Source: Tunturibacter psychrotolerans (lineage in GTDB: Bacteria; Acidobacteriota; Terriglobia; Terriglobales; Acidobacteriaceae). Taken from it: DNA of 64,000 nt. The stretch spans positions 1 through 64,000 of the forward strand of contig NZ_CP132942.1 of assembly GCF_040359615.1 (NCBI RefSeq), written 5' to 3'. Below, in pieces: positions 59,027-64,000 of this stretch. The notes beneath the pieces are model-generated. The model had not been told where the DNA came from. It did no database searches and worked only from the letters and a program-made list of their open reading frames with translations. The translations under genes and the position numbers were made by a program. Every line of letters begins with the position of its first letter. The stretch's first letter is position 1.

Positions 59027-61453
59027 TTGAGAGAATCAAGATGCTGTCTGGTCTTTGCGATTGCGAGTTGTCTCCTGATTGGGGCCATCTCATCCACCGC
59101 GCAGGGAATCGCCCCTGCAAGCAGTAAGCCCGCTAAAACCTCAACGAACATTCCACCGTGGCCGAGGGTTTTTGGCCGGGGCGACGTACATCTGGTTGTC
59201 TACCAGCCACAACTCAAAGCCTGGCAAAAATACCGCACGATGGTCGCTGATACCGCCGTTTCGGTGACGGACAAAGGGCAAAAGCCCATACTTGGCGTCA
59301 TCTCGTGGCGCGCCGATACGATCACCAACGTAAGCGCGCAGACGGTTTATGTGTGCAACATTCAAGTGCTCGATGCACGGTTTCCCTCGCTCAATGCGGC
59401 GCAGGAAGCAGAGATGCAGAAACGTGCACATCAGCTTTATCCAACCATGACGCTCACTATCGGACTGCCGCGAATGATTGCCAGTCTGGAGAAAGTGAAT
59501 GACCCAGTGCGGTCGATATCGGAAAGCCCGGAGGTGCCGTCAATTCTGGTAACCATGTCGCCCGCGATAGTGCTTGTGGTTGATGGGAAACCTGTATTGG
59601 CTCCGATTGAAGGGACTAGTCTTGAGTATGTCGTCAACACCAACTGGGATCTATTTTTTGACAAATCCGACTATTATTTGCTGAGCGGAAAGACCTGGCT
59701 CAAAGCCAAAGATCTGCGGGGCCCGTGGGCTGTGACTGCTAAACTGCCGCCGGATATGGCGAAACTTCCAATTCACCAGAACTGGGATGATGCTCTGAAG
59801 GCTGTGCCGCCAAGTTCAACTTCGGGGATTGTGCCTAAGGTCTTGTTCGCGGAGAAGCCCTCTGAGTTGATTGTATTCAGGGGCAAACCGGTTTACCTGA
59901 AGATTCCCAGCACAAATCTCAACTATGCGACGAATACGGATAGCAAGGTGTTCGTTCATCAACCGGACGGTCAGGTCTACATTCTGATATCGGGGCGATG
60001 GTTCCGCGCGCCGAGTCTTGAGGGCAAGTGGACCTACGCAGGCGATTCTCTTCCCGCCGACTTCAGAATGATCCCAAGGTCGAGCCCTTGTTACAGTGTT
60101 CTCGTCTCCGTGCCCGGAACCCAGGCGGCCAGCGATGCGGTGCTGCTCTCCCAAGTGCCCACAACAGCAGTTGTGAATCGTGCTGCCGCGGAGGCAAAGG
60201 TCAAAGTGGCTTATGCCGGACCACCCAAGTTTGACCCTATACCAACTACGACCATGTCCTACGCGGTGAACACGTCAGACAAAGTGATTCGTGTCGGAGA
60301 TCTTTACTACCTCTGTTTTCAGGGCGTTTGGTTCGTGTCTCGAAGCCCGAGTGGACCATGGAAGACCGCAGATTCGGTGCCGCAGGTCATCTACACCACC
60401 CCACCGACTTCACCGATGTACAACGTGACATACGTAATTGTCTCGAATCCAACACCGACTACCGTGCAGACAAGTTACTCGAGCGGCTATCTTGGAGTGT
60501 TCGTAGTGGGTATGACCGTTGGTTCAGCGATTGTGTATGGGACTGGGTATTACTATCCGCCTTATGTTTATTGGGGACCTCACCCTGTCTACTATCCATA
60601 CCCCTACAGCTACGGAGTAGCTGCCGTATACAACCCATACACCGGAGCTTATGGGGTGGGACACGCCGTGTATGGACCGTACGGCTCCGCAGGCACAGCG
60701 GCCTGGTATAACCCAAGTACCGGAGCCTATGGGCGAGCAGTCACTACTCAAAACGCTTACGGTGGCCATACCTATGCCCAAGGCTATAACCCGTGGACTG
60801 GAACCTATGCCGCAACCTCGCAAGGTCATAATCAGTACAGCCAATGGGGAAGTTCTGTAGTTACAAACGGGGACAACTGGGCTCAGGCTCAGCATGTAAC
60901 GAATAGCAACGGGACTGCTGGGTCTTTCCAGACCTCCAAGGGGAGTGCTGGCGCTGGTTTTTCGGGCGCTAACGGAAACAGTGGTTTTGTTGCGAAAGAT
61001 GCGAATAACAACAATGTCTACGCTGGAGCTGACGGAAATGTCTATAAAAAGGATTCCAGCGGCAACTGGAGTAAGTATGACAACGGTGGCTGGACGCCGG
61101 TAGACCCATCCACCGGTGCAAACCAGACGCGGCAGCAGAAACAGAGTTCAAATAATCCTAATCAGCTTTCTCAATCGCGATCTACAAATTCTTCGGCTCC
61201 AGCTGCGCAAAGAGGAACAACTCCTTCAACAACGGGGAGCGGATTGGATTCAACGAATCCTCGCGCTGCGGGGAGAGGGTCTCAGAGCCAGCCAGCTTCC
61301 CTTCCTACCCAAGCTACTCCGCGTAGTTCAGCTTCGTCAGACACTATGGGGCAGTTACAAAGTGATTCACGCTCTCGCGCACGGGGAGATCAGCTCGAAC
61401 AGTTTCAGAGTCGCGGAGGCGGTGCCACACGCGGTGTACGCAGAGGACGCTAA
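59027..61453 (+). CDS. Exported protein with triple internal repeat and Tyr/Pro-rich region
   Basis: 808 aa, TTG start. Signal peptide CCLVFAIASCLLIGAISSTA. After an N-terminal domain (about 40-190), three related units follow: GTSLEYVVNTNWDLFFDKSD...GKTWLKAKDLRGPW, STNLNYATNTDSKVFVHQPD...GRWFRAPSLEGKW and TTTMSYAVNTSDKVIRVGDL...GVWFVSRSPSGPW. A hydrophobic segment (YLGVFVVGMTVGSAIVYGTG, about 490) precedes Tyr/Pro-rich repeats (YNPYTGAYGVGHAVYGPYGS, YNPSTGAYGRAV, YNPWTGTYAATS) and a Gly/Asn/Ser/Gln-rich tail. Similar proteins are often annotated 'carbohydrate-binding family V/XII' in acidobacteria. Surface or secreted; role unknown. Confidence 0.85.
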   Translation: MRESRCCLVFAIASCLLIGAISSTAQGIAPASSKPAKTSTNIPPWPRVFGRGDVHLVVYQPQLKAWQKYRTMVADTAVSVTDKGQKPILGVISWRADTITNVSAQTVYVCNIQVLDARFPSLNAAQEAEMQKRAHQLYPTMTLTIGLPRMIASLEKVNDPVRSISESPEVPSILVTMSPAIVLVVDGKPVLAPIEGTSLEYVVNTNWDLFFDKSDYYLLSGKTWLKAKDLRGPWAVTAKLPPDMAKLPIHQNWDDALKAVPPSSTSGIVPKVLFAEKPSELIVFRGKPVYLKIPSTNLNYATNTDSKVFVHQPDGQVYILISGRWFRAPSLEGKWTYAGDSLPADFRMIPRSSPCYSVLVSVPGTQAASDAVLLSQVPTTAVVNRAAAEAKVKVAYAGPPKFDPIPTTTMSYAVNTSDKVIRVGDLYYLCFQGVWFVSRSPSGPWKTADSVPQVIYTTPPTSPMYNVTYVIVSNPTPTTVQTSYSSGYLGVFVVGMTVGSAIVYGTGYYYPPYVYWGPHPVYYPYPYSYGVAAVYNPYTGAYGVGHAVYGPYGSAGTAAWYNPSTGAYGRAVTTQNAYGGHTYAQGYNPWTGTYAATSQGHNQYSQWGSSVVTNGDNWAQAQHVTNSNGTAGSFQTSKGSAGAGFSGANGNSGFVAKDANNNNVYAGADGNVYKKDSSGNWSKYDNGGWTPVDPSTGANQTRQQKQSSNNPNQLSQSRSTNSSAPAAQRGTTPSTTGSGLDSTNPRAAGRGSQSQPASLPTQATPRSSASSDTMGQLQSDSRSRARGDQLEQFQSRGGGATRGVRRGR

Positions 61454-61628
61454 TGAGAGATTGAGTCAACGGCGGCGGCATGCCTCAGGAGTTTAGAGCG
61501 CTCAAGGCTGCTAAGTTCCAGGTTAAGGACAGTTCGTCTAGCTCATGAACGGATCTCGGCAACGATAAACCACCTGTCAATACTCCTGAAGGACCGCGGC
61601 CAGAACTCACAGAAGCGACATTGTCAGA

Positions 61629-61664
61629 CCCGTAGGCCCGACACCGGAATGTCGAGCCTACGGG
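61629..61664. terminator. Hairpin between convergent genes
   Basis: CCCGTAGGC(C)CGACA / TGTCG(A)GCCTACGGG, a long stem with one bulge or mismatch on each side and the loop CCGGAA. It lies four bases before the NmrA gene stop, which would make it a terminator for that gene reading minus or for the 808-aa gene reading plus. No strong U tract on either side. Confidence 0.5.
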
Positions 61665-61667
61665 CGC

Positions 61668-62552
61668 TTATGCCTCCTGGCTTCCGTTTGCCGCAAGGTT
61701 TGCAATCACCGACGTCAGGCTTGTAGTGCCTGTGATGTGTTCAGTGCCCGCCACACCGAAATGAATCCAGCCCGAGTTGAATCCATCGACCATCTCGGCG
61801 CGAGGCTCGGTCCGACCTTCCGGCATGCCTTGACCGACGAAGAACTCCGTCCACTTTTCACGTGGAACGGCAACTGCTTCGATGGTACGTCCGAGAGAGC
61901 TGCTCAATGCATGTGCAATATCGTTGGGGGAATACTGCTCGGGACCTGCAACCTCAATATGCCGAGTGCCCTTCCACTCCTGGCGCAGCACATCCGCCCC
62001 AGCCTTGCCGATGTCAGCGGTAGCAACCAGTGAGAATTTGCGATCCAGGGGATAAAGATTAGAGAATATCTTTCCTTCTGACTGTGCGGTAGTAACGTCC
62101 CATGCGTGATTTTCCATGAACCAGCCAGCTCTCAGGAATGCGTGGGCTATGGGTAGATCTCCGAGCGTCTGCTCCAGAAGATGCGAACTGGTGATAAGTC
62201 CCAACCCGCTGGTCTGTTCGGCTCCAATCGAAGAAAGGTATACCGCCTTTTTGGGCAGAGCCTTTACGAGAGCCGCATGATAGGCCGCGAGAGTCTTGCG
62301 CGTTTCCGGAAAGCCGGGCGCCGGCGCAAAGTTTGGCGGGACCATGAGAAACACACCGTCCGTTCCCGCGAATGCGGATGCCAGTGCGTCCGGATCGTCG
62401 ACGTCAGCAATCGCAATCTCTGCTCCCCGTTCCCTCCAACGTGCGGCTTTTTCAGGATTCCGAACGATCGCGCGAATTTGTTCGCCCTGCGCCAATAAGT
62501 TCTCTGCGATGGCGCCTCCAACTCTTCCACTAATACCCATGATTGCGTACAT
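61668..62552 (-). CDS. NmrA/SDR-a5-like NAD(P)-binding protein
   Basis: 294 aa. Atypical SDR: MYAIMGISGRVGGAIAENLL (nucleotide loop GxxGxxG), RNPEKAARWRERGAEIAIAD, GTDGVFLMVPPNFAPAPGF, AVYLSSIGAEQTSGLGLITS and LRAGWFMENH, as in NmrA-type redox sensors and NAD(P)H-quinone-related proteins. No YxxxK. Role may be regulatory or reductase. It ends an SRPBCC-SDR-NmrA minus-strand run. Confidence 0.87.
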   Translation of the reverse strand: MYAIMGISGRVGGAIAENLLAQGEQIRAIVRNPEKAARWRERGAEIAIADVDDPDALASAFAGTDGVFLMVPPNFAPAPGFPETRKTLAAYHAALVKALPKKAVYLSSIGAEQTSGLGLITSSHLLEQTLGDLPIAHAFLRAGWFMENHAWDVTTAQSEGKIFSNLYPLDRKFSLVATADIGKAGADVLRQEWKGTRHIEVAGPEQYSPNDIAHALSSSLGRTIEAVAVPREKWTEFFVGQGMPEGRTEPRAEMVDGFNSGWIHFGVAGTEHITGTTSLTSVIANLAANGSQEA

Positions 62553-62619
62553 TTTGTTTCTCCTTTTTATTTCTTCAGATGTTATTCGCTGATGCGAGGT
62601 TGATGTTGGACAGTGTCGG

Positions 62620-63393
62620 TCAGGATGGAAGTTCCACTCCTGTCACACGGAAACAGAAGTTTAGTAGTCGATCCTGGAGACCGGCGTCACGCGTAGCAGG
62701 ATGCGGATGCCGTTTCTCCATGTGATAGAAGTACTCACCAGACACCAAAGCAACAGGGTCATCGCTTACTGCAAGCCATACCTGGGTGCGATGCGCTTGA
62801 TCCATATCGTCTGTAGCGCTTGAACCGCCCATCTTGGTGGGCACCCAACCTGGCTCCAGGGCATTTGAAAGCACGCCCGGCCACCGTCTGGCAACAGCGA
62901 ATGCCAATAGCACATCATGGAGCTTCGTATCGGAGTAAGCCTGCTGTCCCAACCACGGTCGGTCCGCCCAGGTCAGGTCGTTTAAACTTGGGTCGCCGTT
63001 CTTATGCAGCATCGAACTCAGATACACAAGTCGTTTTGGTCGAGTGATCAGCGCTGTCAGGATGTATGGTGCAATCGTATTGACAGCGAGAAGATGCGAC
63101 AGGCCATCTTCAGTGACCATTCGCTTTGGCTCGCGGTAGCCGATGCCCGCGTTATGAATGACGGCATCGAAGATTCCAAGATTATTGACTTGATCGGCGA
63201 CGTATCTTGTCTGGGCAATGCTTGTGAGGTCCCCGACGACTACCGATTCTGCTGCAGGAAATTTATTTTGAGTCTCATCTGCCCGTTGTTGGCTTCTAGC
63301 GTGCAATACCACACTGTGGCCCTGTTCAACCAAAAGCTGTGCGGCGGTGAGACCTAGACCATCGGATGATCCAGTAATGAAAACACGAGCCAT
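62620..63393 (-). CDS. Short-chain dehydrogenase/reductase
   Basis: 257 aa classical-type SDR. VFITGSSDGLGLTAAQLLVE (TGxxxGxG), HNAGIGYREP (NNAG variant), VYLSSMLHKNGDPS (Ser) and AYSDTKLHDVLLAFAVAR (YxxxK) are all present, so unlike the 55688 gene it has the full catalytic set. The WAYSDTKL context resembles retinol/pteridine-type SDRs. The substrate is unknown. 67 bases ahead of the NmrA gene. Confidence 0.9.
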   Translation of the reverse strand: MARVFITGSSDGLGLTAAQLLVEQGHSVVLHARSQQRADETQNKFPAAESVVVGDLTSIAQTRYVADQVNNLGIFDAVIHNAGIGYREPKRMVTEDGLSHLLAVNTIAPYILTALITRPKRLVYLSSMLHKNGDPSLNDLTWADRPWLGQQAYSDTKLHDVLLAFAVARRWPGVLSNALEPGWVPTKMGGSSATDDMDQAHRTQVWLAVSDDPVALVSGEYFYHMEKRHPHPATRDAGLQDRLLNFCFRVTGVELPS

Positions 63394-63450
63394 AAATATC
63401 TCCTTTCTGGGAACAATAAACCGAACGATTGAAGGTTCGTCGCCCTCTGA

Positions 63451-64000
63451 TTACTGTTCAGACCGCTGTTTGAGAGTTTGCAGCCACAGATCATGCCCTT
63501 CGTGCATAGCGTTGGGTTGCCTCTCGCGGAATTCGACTGCACCGGGCCCCTTCACAACTTCTTCCGTCACGATGTGGCAGCCTTCGTCCGTCTTTAATAG
63601 AAGAAACGTGTGATAGGCGTTCATTCCAGTGCCATTGCCAAACCAGCCGATGCGGCTGTTTGGAACGAACTCATGCACCAAGCTCTCAATGTGTACACCG
63701 AAGGTATCCCACGAAAGCCCCGCTCCCTCGTGGAGCTTTCCATCCGGGCTGTTTAGCACCTTAACATTGTGGGAGTTCGGGTACCATGACGGCCACACCT
63801 TAGCATCAACGATATCGGAGAAGACCTTCTCGCAGGATGCGTGAACGACAATTTCGTTGTGAGCAAACAGTTCTGCCTGCTCAGGGTGAAAGCCATCCGG
63901 CCAATGTATGTCCTTAAAACGCCGTGCTCCATCTCCGTTGAAAGTAAGAGCCGCGTTGGTTGGCTTAGAACCCGCCGTTTGCGCGCGACCCGCAGCAATG
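63451..64000 (-). CDS. SRPBCC family protein, 5' end outside the window
   Basis: The reverse strand is open from 63451 to the edge, about 183 codons, with no start required inside. Readable parts: NEIVVHASCEKVFSDIVDAK, VWPSWYPNSHNVKVLNSPDG, GAGLSWDTFGVHIESLVHEF, NSRIGWFGNGTGMNAYHTFL. This is the polyketide-cyclase/SRPBCC helix-grip fold. The preceding residues (AAGRAQTAGSKPTNAALTFN) look like the region following a signal peptide or linker, so the full protein could be exported. First gene of the minus-strand run here. Confidence 0.85.
   Translation of the reverse strand, partial: IAAGRAQTAGSKPTNAALTFNGDGARRFKDIHWPDGFHPEQAELFAHNEIVVHASCEKVFSDIVDAKVWPSWYPNSHNVKVLNSPDGKLHEGAGLSWDTFGVHIESLVHEFVPNSRIGWFGNGTGMNAYHTFLLLKTDEGCHIVTEEVVKGPGAVEFRERQPNAMHEGHDLWLQTLKQRSEQ

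Overview
This window reads as a chromosomal segment from an acidobacterium of the Acidobacteriaceae (Terriglobia: Edaphobacter, Granulicella, Terriglobus or a relative). The placement is inference. It rests on moderately GC-rich coding, a gene of the 'VWFA-related Acidobacterial domain' family, a secreted three-repeat protein of a type common in that group, and intergenic repeats (ATCCCCTTCGGGGAT blocks and an ACCAC-rich tract) that I associate with these genomes. No rRNA, CRISPR array, insertion sequence, integrase or phage module is visible.

Layout. 1-11.3 kb: the 5' end of a GH3 glycosidase, an orphan Opp/Dpp-type ATPase, a TauE/SafE permease with a DUF971 protein, a LOG-family protein, a large UvrD/PcrA helicase followed by a 51-aa basic protein, an amino-acid permease that apparently starts at CTG, adenosine deaminase and a beta-propeller-like protein. 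11.5-24.2 kb is almost all minus strand: a sensor kinase, an acyl-CoA synthetase/ACP/acyltransferase fusion, a secreted protein, a VWA protein, an RluD-type pseudouridine synthase, a divergent Lgt-like membrane protein, a 6S RNA, zapA, a zapB-like gene and pheT. 24.4-31.5 kb: small membrane and secreted proteins, an esterase, a PhyH-type dioxygenase, an AraC regulator and pheS, which is more than 6 kb from pheT. 31.6-42.4 kb: a peroxiredoxin-like protein, a HAD-UbiA fusion and an MdtABC-like RND efflux operon (one adaptor, two pumps). 42.6-49 kb: glycogen phosphorylase, a PLP decarboxylase, small proteins and an exported adenosine deaminase.

49.1-64 kb starts with tRNA-Phe(GAA) and looks more accessory. 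It holds a degraded ORF beside the tRNA, a lipoprotein with TPR repeats and a CHAT protease domain, an unusual companion protein, and a divergent membrane protein with an anti-sigma-like zinc motif. Beyond these are a LysR regulator with a tyrosine-less SDR, an MFS exporter behind a perfect palindrome, a three-repeat exported protein, and an SRPBCC/SDR/NmrA run cut by the window end.

The two most notable items are: (i) a dispersed REPIN-like element with covarying hairpin stems (a full inverted pair at 16476-16653, a half copy at 17355-17426, and a copy at 30297-30350 that forms the C-terminus and stop codon of an AraC gene); and (ii) the CHAT lipoprotein / companion / ZAS-type membrane protein group at 49.5-54.4 kb, a candidate proteolytic signalling unit with no recognisable sigma factor in the window. 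Functional statements come from motifs read by eye; no database search was possible.
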